A stretch of DNA of 64,000 nt from assembly GCF_030408455.1 (NCBI RefSeq), contig NZ_CP046977.1, forward strand, positions 930,001 to 994,000, given 5' to 3'. A program made the position numbers and the translations under genes. The notes beneath the pieces were generated by a model. That model was not told where the DNA came from, ran no database searches, and worked only from the letters and a program-made list of their open reading frames with translations. Within the stretch, counting starts at the first letter, position 1; each line of letters begins with the position of its first letter. The DNA is from Corynebacterium atrinae. GTDB taxonomy: Bacteria > Actinomycetota > Actinomycetes > Mycobacteriales > Mycobacteriaceae. Positions 45,754 to 53,219 of the stretch are shown here, piece after piece.

Positions 45754-46710
45754 TTAGGTGTAAAGAGCAGAATCTAGATGGGACTCTATGACCGATTCTC
45801 TGGGAACATGAGGAACGTTTGGGGCCATCTCGGCTGGATCGTCCGCAGCTGCTACGGTCCAGTATCTATGCTCCAATCGTACTTTTCTCCGAGGATCGTT
45901 CTTATCGCATTGAGCTACCCGCACTGAAAGAAAGTCCCCTTTCTTGGGTATCGGGAGGCCAAGCTCCTTGGCGAGTTCTTGGTGATAAGAAAAGTCGCCT
46001 AGAATAATAATTCCCTCAGGCTGGAGGCGAGATCGAGCACCCCCGTTTGACCTCACTCGCTTCATGTAGTCTTTTTGCATGGCAACTGTTGCCACGGTGC
46101 CACGGGGGATTATATGGCCAGCAGCATTTCTAAAGAGTCGATTCACGCGTTCTTGGCCGGATTTCGGCTCCATGATGTGGCTAGCAGTTTCTTGGTCGAT
46201 TTGGAGAAGTGTGTTGGGAACTAGATCGGTGTCGAACCAAGCCCAAGAAATATCCTCGCGCCCCGCCGCTTTGATAGTCCGCTTCTGATCTCGATTGCTG
46301 CCCGTAGTGAGTATATCTTCTGTGATTTTCACGAAACCGACACGCCAAGTTGATGCTCGGTCGTTGGCATGGCAGACCATCGCGTGGTGACCGAGAGTCT
46401 CATTAGGAATCATCCAGCCGTAGGGATGTTTTGAATACTTGCAGTCCACCTCGTGGCCGTCGATCATGTAGTCCATCGCGGTGCCGTCCCCAATGAGGTC
46501 CTTAAATTCACGCCGAATATTGATTTCGACTAGCGACCCTATGTGGGCAGACTCTGTCTTACTGAGGTCTTCCGGTCGGTACCTACCAGTATTCACTCCG
46601 TCGTATGCTTGATCGAAGGATTGACGGAACACTCTCGAAAGTCTCTCACCGCCGGGATCAGCCTCCTGCATAATTTGTGAAAGATGCTCGGAGACTTGAT
46701 CGGTGGTCAT
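45754..46710 (-). CDS. NaeI-family type II restriction endonuclease
   Basis: 318 residues similar to NaeI (recognises GCCGGC, needs two sites). Family hallmarks: KTESAHIGSLVEINIRREF near residue 50; GTAMDYMIDGHEVDCKYS (catalytic Asp and Asp-x-Lys) near 76; GWMIPNETLGH near 98; then RVNRLFR, TVAMQKDYMKRVRSNGGARSRLQ and ILGDFS in the C-terminal topoisomerase-like DNA-binding part. The gene starts 35 bp downstream of the methyltransferase stop, so they form one operon. The actual target is inferred from the family only. Confidence 0.82.
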   Translation of the reverse strand: MTTDQVSEHLSQIMQEADPGGERLSRVFRQSFDQAYDGVNTGRYRPEDLSKTESAHIGSLVEINIRREFKDLIGDGTAMDYMIDGHEVDCKYSKHPYGWMIPNETLGHHAMVCHANDRASTWRVGFVKITEDILTTGSNRDQKRTIKAAGREDISWAWFDTDLVPNTLLQIDQETASHIMEPKSGQERVNRLFRNAAGHIIPRGTVATVAMQKDYMKRVRSNGGARSRLQPEGIIILGDFSYHQELAKELGLPIPKKGDFLSVRVAQCDKNDPRRKVRLEHRYWTVAAADDPAEMAPNVPHVPRESVIESHLDSALYT

Positions 46711-46727
46711 TGACGGGTCCTAGCTAT

Positions 46728-46747
46728 TAGGGTTGTTTAGGGTTGTT
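46728..46747. repeat. Tandem 10-bp duplication at methyltransferase end
   Basis: TAGGGTTGTT occurs twice in a row (46728-46737, 46738-46747), overlapping the methyltransferase stop codon. Low-complexity duplication in the AT-richer island. Confidence 0.6.
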
Positions 46748-47864
46748 AGTTCTTCAACACTGCTTCTAGCGGTGTGGAAGCTAGAGTGTTCTCGGGCAAA
46801 TCCTTCATGCGCAGTGCATTAGCAATTGATTGTCCAACTGCCCTGGCGACCGGAGGGGGGAAGGCGTTGCCTACTTGGCGCCATTGCGCGGTCTTTCCTC
46901 CGGCCCACGTCCACGACTCAGGAAAGCCTTGAATCACTCCGCCCATGCGCACGGTCAAGCGCGGCAAAGTGTCCGGATCGTCCACGGGAAAGTTCTCCGA
47001 CGGCGACTCTTCTGCAATGGAGGAGCCTCGGATACCGAACTTTTTCCATGCTTCACGAGCTCGGGTGGGGCCCACATCGGGACCACCGTGTTTTTTGGAG
47101 CCGCCGACAAGGGTGGGAGCGACCCCATCCGCTCCTTGTGCCCAAGCTTTTGCACCGGGCCATCCATTTGCAGACATGAGGTGATGTAGCGCTTGACCAA
47201 CTGATACTCGAGCGGACAGCTTTTCCGGCCAGACGAAGTAAGGGGCGTACTGGGATTTGACTGCGACGAGGATAAACCGTGGTCGGAGCTGCGGGACGCC
47301 ATAGTCTGCAGCCTGAAGGATCTCCCAAAAAACGTCGTAGCCCATGGCTTGGAGTTCAGCAACGATGGCCTTTCGGTAGTCATCGAATCTCCGCTGACCT
47401 AGGCCTTTTACGTTTTCCAGCATCACGGCATTTGGCTGGATCTGCCGGATCATTTCAAGGGCTCGGGGGAAAAGATCACGCTCGTCGTCAGCACCGAGCT
47501 GCTGCCCGGCTATAGAAAACGGGGGGCAGGGGACCCCGCCAGCAAAAAGGTCAACTTGCCCCTCCCATGCAGTGGCATCGACATCATGGACATCGGCGTG
47601 GATGATCGGCCATGGGCCGTGGGGGCCGTTTTGCCCACGGTTTAGCTCAAGTGTCTTGCAGGCCCAATCGTCAATTTCGATGACTGCCGCATGGCTAAAT
47701 CCGGCCATCTCCAAACCTAGCGCCTGGCCGCCTGCTCCACCGCAAATTTCGAGCGAAACTAGGGCATCTGTCGAGGACGTATGGACTAGCTCGTCCGCAG
47801 CGTCCGCCCTGGAACCCGCTTGTTCCGGCCGGATGAAAGATGGAGTCGGTCGCACTGGATTCAC
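46746..47864 (-). CDS. DNA (cytosine-5-)-methyltransferase, partner of the NaeI-like enzyme
   Basis: 372-residue C5 methyltransferase. Motif I LEICGGAGGQALGLEMAGF (about 37), motif IV VPCPPFSIAGQQLG (the catalytic Cys is in PCPPFS, about 112), ENVKG (motif VI, about 149), LRPRFILVAVK (motif VIII), and a C-terminal motif X (WRQVGNAFPPPVARAVG). It protects host DNA from the adjacent endonuclease by methylating a cytosine in the same site. GTG start at 47864, 25 nt after a TACAAT hexamer and about 60 nt from the main promoter. Lower GC than the neighbours supports acquisition by transfer. Confidence 0.88.
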   Translation of the reverse strand: MNPVRPTPSFIRPEQAGSRADAADELVHTSSTDALVSLEICGGAGGQALGLEMAGFSHAAVIEIDDWACKTLELNRGQNGPHGPWPIIHADVHDVDATAWEGQVDLFAGGVPCPPFSIAGQQLGADDERDLFPRALEMIRQIQPNAVMLENVKGLGQRRFDDYRKAIVAELQAMGYDVFWEILQAADYGVPQLRPRFILVAVKSQYAPYFVWPEKLSARVSVGQALHHLMSANGWPGAKAWAQGADGVAPTLVGGSKKHGGPDVGPTRAREAWKKFGIRGSSIAEESPSENFPVDDPDTLPRLTVRMGGVIQGFPESWTWAGGKTAQWRQVGNAFPPPVARAVGQSIANALRMKDLPENTLASTPLEAVLKN

Positions 47865-47924
47865 CCTAGTCTAGTCTTCTGATTCTTGGCAGCATTGTAG
47901 CCTGTCGGGCCCTTCATGTTGCCA

Positions 47925-47954
47925 ACAGTATCGAACAGTTGTACTATTTGTCAA
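47925..47954 (-). promoter_or_regulatory. Promoter and operator of restriction-modification operon
   Basis: -35 TTGACA (47954-47949), 18 bp, -10 TACTGT (47930-47925). The half-palindrome AGTATC (47927-47932), 7 bp, TGTACT (47940-47945) lies over the -10 and spacer and matches the parA-like operator (AGTACA-N7-TGTACT) in one full arm. Confidence 0.5.
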
Positions 47955-47983
47955 TCTGAAATGCCTGAATGCTGACGGCATGA

Positions 47984-48394
47984 TTAGGGGTTTGTGGCGC
48001 CTGATAGCTGTTCGTCGACTATCTTCACGGCGGGCACATCTGCGGGCGCCCAATCGATCGAAAGGAGCTCGGCGGGCTGGAGCCAGTGCAAGTCCACGTG
48101 CTCGGTCAAGGTCGGTTCGTCGTGTTTGAGTGCGCAGTAGAAGGTGGTCAGCACGACGGTGCCAAAGTTGTAGTTGTGTGTGGTGGTGGTGATGACATCG
48201 CCGATGGTTGCCTCGCAGAGGAGTTCCTCGCGAAGTTCGCGTCTGAGGGCGTCCGTGGGGCTTTCACCGTCTTCGACTTTTCCGCCGGGGAACTCCCACT
48301 TTCCGGGGAGAGCTTTGTTAGGTCCACGTTTGACGGCGAGGATGAGGCCGTCCCGCACAATGACTGCGCCCACTACCTCTATCCGTTGAGACAT
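47984..48394 (-). CDS. NUDIX hydrolase (MutT-like)
   Basis: 136 residues with a full Nudix box, GKVEDGESPTDALRRELREELL (in part, residues 37-58), preceded by KWEFPGG. The short size and PNKALPGKWEFPGG segment are typical of MutT, which hydrolyses 8-oxo-dGTP. The ATG at 48394 lies exactly 7 nt after TATGGT (48407-48402) and is preferred to the in-frame ATG at 48406, which would lie in the hexamer. Confidence 0.85.
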   Translation of the reverse strand: MSQRIEVVGAVIVRDGLILAVKRGPNKALPGKWEFPGGKVEDGESPTDALRRELREELLCEATIGDVITTTTHNYNFGTVVLTTFYCALKHDEPTLTEHVDLHWLQPAELLSIDWAPADVPAVKIVDEQLSGATNP

Positions 48395-48456
48395 AGGAAC
48401 AACCATAGATGTCTGGAGGCCGGGTGCCCGGGCGGGACTGCTACGCCGACCACGGC

Positions 48457-48469
48457 GGCGTCGATAAGC
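48457..48469 (+). repeat. 13-mer repeat, copy 11
   Basis: GGCGTCGATAAGC in the intergenic stretch between the NUDIX gene and the sugar-binding lipoprotein gene; not coding. Confidence 0.75.
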
Positions 48470-48585
48470 ATTCGTTAAGAGTGACTTTGCTGTCGTTGGA
48501 AACGACCAGCACAATCCATCTGTATCGATAAGGAAGCGGTGTCATAGGTTTGACTATGCCCCCTGACCTGCGTTTACTTCATGGA

Positions 48586-49593
48586 ATGAAGTTCTTTAGT
48601 CGGCCGCTGGCCGCCTCAGTAGCTGTCGTTGTTACTTCGGCGGTCTTGTTCCTCACTGGTTGTTCCGCTACGGGTGGTGCTCCGCGTACTGCTGGGCAAG
48701 CCGGGGGAGGGGGAACGGTGGATACGGAGCGGATCGTGGTGTCGATGGTGAGCCACGGTGCTCCGGGCGATACGTTCTGGGACTTGGTGCGTAAGGGCGC
48801 GGAGGATGCGGCGCAAAAGAACAATGTGGAGTTGAGGTACTCGGCTGATCCGGAGGTGCCTAACCAGGCGAATCTCATTCAGTCGGCTATCGATGCGCGC
48901 GTGGACGGACTGGCCGTGACGTTACCTAACGCTGATGCCTTGGGTCCGGCTGCGCAGCGTGCGGTTGATGCCGGTATTCCAGTGGTGGGGCTGAATGCGG
49001 GCATGGACCGCTATCAGGATTTTGGCCTGTCTGGTTTCTTTGGGCAGGAGGAGAAGGTGGCCGGCACTCGGGCGGGTGAGCGCTTGGCTAAGGAGAATGC
49101 GAAGCATGTGTTGTGTGTCATCCACGAGCAAGGCAACTCTTCGCAGGAGGCGCGTTGCTCGGGTGTGGCCACGGGGCTCGGCGGTGGCGGAGAAGTGGAG
49201 ACGATTTATGTCAACGGCATGGACCTGACGTCGGTGCAGTCGACGCTGCAGGCGAAGCTCGCGCAGGATAAGTCGATTGATTGGGTGATGGGACTGGTCA
49301 CTCCGGTGGCACTGGCCGCAGTGAATTCGGCTCGCGATGCGGGGGCAGAAGTGAAGATCGCGACGTTTGATACCAACGCCCAGTTGGTGGAGGCCGTCCG
49401 TAAGGGCGACATAGCCTTCGCCATCGATCAGCAACCCTACCTGCAGGGATACATGGCGGTGGATGCCATTTGGTTAGCTCATCGCAATGGCAGCACCATC
49501 GGAGGTGGGCGCCCCGTGTACACCGGGCCGAGCTTCGTCGATGCCTCCAACATCGACACGATTGCCGACGCCGCCCAGGCAGGGTTGCGATGA
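48586..49593 (+). CDS. Sugar-type ABC importer binding lipoprotein
   Basis: 335-residue periplasmic binding protein, family LacI/RbsB type. Signal peptide with lipobox LTGCSA (Cys at about residue 24), then VSHGAPGDTFWDLVRKGAEDAA, the sugar-binding-like region VDGLAVTLPNADALGPA and IPVVGLNAGMD. The ATG at 48586 is chosen as it gives a proper signal peptide; upstream in-frame codons to 48550 would precede it with uncharged residues. ATGA overlap with the permease gene. The substrate is probably a sugar or polyol. Confidence 0.82.
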   Translation: MKFFSRPLAASVAVVVTSAVLFLTGCSATGGAPRTAGQAGGGGTVDTERIVVSMVSHGAPGDTFWDLVRKGAEDAAQKNNVELRYSADPEVPNQANLIQSAIDARVDGLAVTLPNADALGPAAQRAVDAGIPVVGLNAGMDRYQDFGLSGFFGQEEKVAGTRAGERLAKENAKHVLCVIHEQGNSSQEARCSGVATGLGGGGEVETIYVNGMDLTSVQSTLQAKLAQDKSIDWVMGLVTPVALAAVNSARDAGAEVKIATFDTNAQLVEAVRKGDIAFAIDQQPYLQGYMAVDAIWLAHRNGSTIGGGRPVYTGPSFVDASNIDTIADAAQAGLR

Positions 49594-50609
49594 GCCCCAC
49601 GATCAACCGAGTATCCGACAGCCTGACCACCCTTATTAGACGTCCCGAACTGACCAGTCTCGTCGGCGCCATCATCATCTTCGTCCTCTTCTTTAGCGTG
49701 GCCCCGGCGTTCCGCTCGGTCGATGCCTTCGCCACGGTGCTGTACGCCAGCTCGACGATCGGGATCATGGCGGTCGCGGTCGGCCTGCTCATGATCGGCA
49801 GTGAGTTTGACCTCTCCGCCGGAGTTGCGGTGACCACGGCGTCGCTGGCTGCGACGATGCTGAATTACAACTTGTGGCTCAACTCCTGGGTCGGGGCCCT
49901 GATCTCCTTGGCTATTGCCCTGAGCATTGGCTTTATTAACGGCTACTTGGTCTCCCGCACCAAGATCGCGTCCTTCCTGATTACGCTGGCGGCATTCCTC
50001 ATGCTGCAGGGCCTGAACTTGGCCATTACGAAGTTCGTCACCGGCCAGGTGGCCACGCCGATCATTTCGGATATGGAGGGCTTCGCCTCCGCGCGGGCAG
50101 TGTTCGCCTCGACGCTGACCATCGGTGGCGTGAACATCCGCATCACGGTCTTGTGGTGGCTGCTGTTCGTTGCTCTGGGCAGCTTCTTGCTGTTCAAGAC
50201 CCGGTTCGGCAACTGGATTTTCGCCGTCGGTGGCGATGAGGATGCTGCCCGGGCCGTCGGGGTGCCGGTGCGGCGAGTGAAGATTACCCTGTTCATGTTC
50301 GTTGGCGCCGCCGCCTGGTTCGTGGGCATGCACAACTTGTTCATGTTCGATTCGATCCAGGCTGGCCAGGGCGTTGGCAACGAATTCCTCTACATCATCG
50401 CTGCCGTCATCGGTGGCTGTGCGATGACGGGTGGCCGTGGCACGGTCATCGGTACTGCCATCGGTGCGCTCATCTTCGGTATGACCAACCAGGGCATCGT
50501 CTACGCGGGATGGAACCCCGATTGGTTCATGTTCTTCCTCGGTGCGATGCTGCTGTTCGCGGTGCTGACCAACAACACCTTCGAGAAGTTCACCAGGAAG
50601 CGATCATGA
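49590..50609 (+). CDS. Sugar-type ABC importer permease
   Basis: 339-residue permease of the RbsC/BPD_transp_2 family with about 8-10 helices. Family motifs: GIMAVAVGLLMIGSEFDLSAG (about 60), TLAAFLMLQGLNLAI (about 130), AVGGDEDAARAVGVPVRRVK (about 215), AAVIGGCAMTGGRGTVIGTAIGALIFG (about 270). The ATG overlaps the binding-protein stop and the stop overlaps the ATPase start (both ATGA). Confidence 0.88.
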   Translation: MSPTINRVSDSLTTLIRRPELTSLVGAIIIFVLFFSVAPAFRSVDAFATVLYASSTIGIMAVAVGLLMIGSEFDLSAGVAVTTASLAATMLNYNLWLNSWVGALISLAIALSIGFINGYLVSRTKIASFLITLAAFLMLQGLNLAITKFVTGQVATPIISDMEGFASARAVFASTLTIGGVNIRITVLWWLLFVALGSFLLFKTRFGNWIFAVGGDEDAARAVGVPVRRVKITLFMFVGAAAWFVGMHNLFMFDSIQAGQGVGNEFLYIIAAVIGGCAMTGGRGTVIGTAIGALIFGMTNQGIVYAGWNPDWFMFFLGAMLLFAVLTNNTFEKFTRKRS

Positions 50610-51367
50610 CCGAACTCATCCGCCTCGACGATGTCTCCAAAACCTACGGCGTTTTCACCGCCCTTGATTCCGTGTCGTTGACGGCCAACTCCGGCGAGGT
50701 CACGTGCGTGCTCGGCGATAATGGCGCGGGCAAATCCACCCTCATCAAAATCCTGGCCGGCCTGCACCAGGCCACCTCCGGCACGATGTACGTCTCCGGG
50801 GAAGAAGTGAGCTTTTCGACGCCCCGGGATGCCCTCGATGCGGGCATCGCCACCGTCTATCAGGATTTGGCCGTCGTCGGCCAAATGAGCGTGTGGCGCA
50901 ACTTCTTCCTCGGTCAGGAAATCGTCGGCGCCTTCGGGCGCCTGTGTGAAGATGAGATGAAAAAGATTGCCGACGAGCAGTTGCGCGAGATGGGGGTCGA
51001 ACTGCGCAATGTCGACGTCCCCGTCGCCTCCCTCTCCGGCGGCCAGCGACAGGTCGTCGCCATCGCCCGGGCCATCTATTTCGGCGCGAAGGTTCTCATC
51101 CTCGACGAGCCCACCGCGGCCCTCGGCGTCAAGCAGTCCGGCATGGTGCTGCGTTTCGTCGCGGCGGCGCGCGACCGGGGCATTGGGGTCATCCTTATCA
51201 CCCACAACCCCCACCACGCCTACCTGGTTGGCGATCGCTTCATCATGCTTAACCTCGGCCGACAGATCCTTGATGCCACTCGTGACGAGGTGACCCTCGA
51301 GGAGCTCACCATCCTCATGGCGGGCGGCGGGGAGCTCGATTCACTCAGCCACGAGCTGCGGAGCTGA
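50606..51367 (+). CDS. Sugar-type ABC importer ATPase, single NBD
   Basis: 253-residue ATPase with one nucleotide-binding domain: Walker A GDNGAGKST (about 37), signature LSGGQRQ (about 140), Walker B LILDEPTAAL (about 162). RbsA-type ATPases have two NBDs (about 500 aa); this one has a single domain, like FrcA, so it must act as a homodimer. Its last 23 bp overlap the convergent hutG gene. Confidence 0.86.
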   Translation: MTELIRLDDVSKTYGVFTALDSVSLTANSGEVTCVLGDNGAGKSTLIKILAGLHQATSGTMYVSGEEVSFSTPRDALDAGIATVYQDLAVVGQMSVWRNFFLGQEIVGAFGRLCEDEMKKIADEQLREMGVELRNVDVPVASLSGGQRQVVAIARAIYFGAKVLILDEPTAALGVKQSGMVLRFVAAARDRGIGVILITHNPHHAYLVGDRFIMLNLGRQILDATRDEVTLEELTILMAGGGELDSLSHELRS

Positions 51368-52265
51368 TTTCGTCTACTAAGCGGGCGGCGACCTTGGCGG
51401 TCCGCCCATCAATGTCGTAGTCCGGATTAAGTTCCACAATGTCGACGAGGCGGAGTTTTCCGGTGGCGGCGATCGCGGTGGCCAGGGCGAGGATGCGGGG
51501 GAAGTCGACACCCAAGGCAGCAGGGGCGCTGACTCCGGGTGCGGTGGCGGCGGGCAACACATCGAGGTCGATGCTCAAATGGATCGCATCGCGGCCCTCT
51601 GCCAGGGATTTGGCCAATTCGGTGCATTCCTCCAGCGAGAGGGAGCCAAGCTTGACGTCGCTGACCACGTGGACGTCGAGCGAGGCAGCGGTGCAAAAGA
51701 GTTGGCGGGTGTTGTTCGGGCGTGAAATGCCCAAGACTGCGTAATCGAACTCCGGGCCGGCGAGATCCGCGATCTGCTTGAACGGGGTGCCTGAGGAGGG
51801 GTGCTCCGCCTCGCGGAGGTCAAAGTGGGCATCGAGATTGATGATCGCGGGGGAGTAACCCAGGGCTGCGCGGACTCCGCGGTGGCTTCCGAAAGCTGTT
51901 TCGTGTCCGCCGCCCAAGACGAAGACGAGGTGTCCGGCCTCCACCAGTGAGGCGACCGCGCGGCTGAGGGCTTCGTGCCCTGATTCCAGGTCGGTGCCGG
52001 TGACGGTGACCGTCCCGGCGTCGTAAAGCGGGGTGTCCTGGTGGACGGCCAGGGAGGCGAGCGCTGCGCGGATGGCATCGGGACCGGCAGCGGCCCCGGG
52101 ACGGCCGCCGTTGCGGCGGACGCCTTCGTCGGAGGCGAAGCCCAGCAGGGCGATGCCTGGGGTCGATCCGGGGGTGGTGATGGTGGAATGCCAGCGGGCA
52201 TGCTCGATGCCGGGGCCGTCGTTACGCCCATTCCAAGGCGTGAATGGTGTGGTCGTCTCGCTCAT
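51345..52265 (-). CDS. hutG: Formimidoylglutamase
   Basis: 306-residue arginase-family hydrolase, the last step of histidine breakdown to glutamate plus formamide. Mn-binding motifs GGGHETAFG (about 118), NLDAHFDLRE (about 143) and SIDLDVLPA (about 234) are present. The ATG at 52265 lies 8 nt after TATTGT (52279-52274), which implies a near-leaderless mRNA. It is divergent from hutR. hutG, hutU, hutI and hutH here complete the four-step pathway; the end products are glutamate and formamide, not formylglutamate. Confidence 0.9.
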   Translation of the reverse strand: MSETTTPFTPWNGRNDGPGIEHARWHSTITTPGSTPGIALLGFASDEGVRRNGGRPGAAAGPDAIRAALASLAVHQDTPLYDAGTVTVTGTDLESGHEALSRAVASLVEAGHLVFVLGGGHETAFGSHRGVRAALGYSPAIINLDAHFDLREAEHPSSGTPFKQIADLAGPEFDYAVLGISRPNNTRQLFCTAASLDVHVVSDVKLGSLSLEECTELAKSLAEGRDAIHLSIDLDVLPAATAPGVSAPAALGVDFPRILALATAIAATGKLRLVDIVELNPDYDIDGRTAKVAARLVDEISSAARG

Positions 52266-52297
52266 GGGGGAAAACAATAACAGTGGCCGGTGCTGTC

Positions 52298-52326
52298 TAT
52301 AGTCGGGCGGTAACGCATGTTGCCCG
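52298..52326 (+). promoter_or_regulatory. hutR promoter and inverted repeat
   Basis: TATAGT (52298-52303) is a good -10; the following CGGGC (52304-52308)/GCCCG (52322-52326) with AAC…GTT inside makes an imperfect inverted repeat with a 3-base bulge, just upstream of hutR. Confidence 0.45.
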
Positions 52327-52354
52327 CAATCCCAGATTTCTCCAAGGAACCACC

Positions 52355-53098
52355 ATGGGTCACGTCCCTGCCGCCCAGCACACGCTGCGCATCCTCACCT
52401 TGCTGTCGACCATCGACGTTCCCATTTCCGCCGCTCGCATCCGCCAGGAGCTTGGCATTCCTCGCTCGACGATGTACCACCTGCTCAAGGTGATGGAGGA
52501 GGCGGGGTACGTCGTCCACATTCCGGGGGAGAGGACCTATGGTTTGGGATTGGCGGCGTATGCCATGGCGAATGCGTACACGACCCAGCAACCTTTGGTG
52601 AGGTTGGGGGCCAAGCTCATTGTCCAGGCCGCGGAGATGCTGCAGGGTTCTGGGCATATTTCGCGGTTGGCGGGCTCGGAGATTGTCTACCTGCATGAGT
52701 TGCGCGCGCCGGGAGCGGTGTCGTTGGTGACGGAAGTCGGGGTGCGATTGCCAGCCACGAGGACAGCGTCGGGCAGGTCGATGCTCGCGGTACTGCCGGA
52801 GCGTGAAGCCCGGGCTGCGTTCGCTACCGCTCCAGATACCGGGGAGACACTCCGAGGGTTTCAGGAGCGGTTGGCGGAGGTGCGCAAGCGCGGTTGGGCT
52901 GAGGAGATCGAGGAAGTGGCTCGTGGCCAGCGCAGCATTGCCGTCGCCGTGCTTGACCACCTACAACGTCCTGCGGCGGCTTTAGCTGTGACGTTTCCCG
53001 TGGGGCGGTTTGGCAATGACGAGGTGGAGACTGCGGCTTTGAATCTGCAGCGGAATGCGTCTCTGCTTTCGGAAAGGATGTACGGCGCCAAAGGTTAA
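52355..53098 (+). CDS. hutR: IclR-family regulator of histidine utilisation
   Basis: 247-residue IclR regulator: N-terminal winged HTH (LRILTLLSTIDVPISAARIRQELGIPRSTMYHLLKVM, in part, residues 9-45), then the effector domain (SRLAGSEIVYLHEL; GRSMLAVLPEREARAAF). The ATG at 52355 has AAGGA upstream; the 5' extension to 52244 overlaps hutG. In C. resistens an IclR protein HutR controls the hut genes; gene order here fits the same role. It probably acts at the box at 53102-53115. Confidence 0.85.
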   Translation: MGHVPAAQHTLRILTLLSTIDVPISAARIRQELGIPRSTMYHLLKVMEEAGYVVHIPGERTYGLGLAAYAMANAYTTQQPLVRLGAKLIVQAAEMLQGSGHISRLAGSEIVYLHELRAPGAVSLVTEVGVRLPATRTASGRSMLAVLPEREARAAFATAPDTGETLRGFQERLAEVRKRGWAEEIEEVARGQRSIAVAVLDHLQRPAAALAVTFPVGRFGNDEVETAALNLQRNASLLSERMYGAKG

Positions 53099-53101
53099 GA
53101 G

Positions 53102-53115
53102 TCTGGCATTTCAGA
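53102..53115. promoter_or_regulatory. Candidate HutR-binding box before hutU
   Basis: TCTGGCATTTCAGA, an inverted repeat TCTG-N6-CAGA. Read on the minus strand (TCTGAAATGCCAGA) it matches, from memory, the HutR motif of C. resistens (TCTGwwATwCCAGA) at 13 of 14 positions. It is 43 bp upstream of the TACAGT -10 (53159-53164) of hutU, a typical activator position. Confidence 0.6.
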
Positions 53116-53158
53116 CACATGGGACCATTCAGGGATGGGCAGTCCGGGGGCCGATCCC

Positions 53159-53164
53159 TACAGT
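53159..53164 (+). promoter_or_regulatory. -10 hexamer of hutU operon
   Basis: TACAGT, about 55 nt upstream of the hutU ATG, which has GAAGGA as ribosome-binding site. Confidence 0.45.
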
Positions 53165-53219
53165 GGGGAGACAGTGAAGCGAATCACACTGCATCCAATA
53201 CCGTGAAGGAACCCACGCT

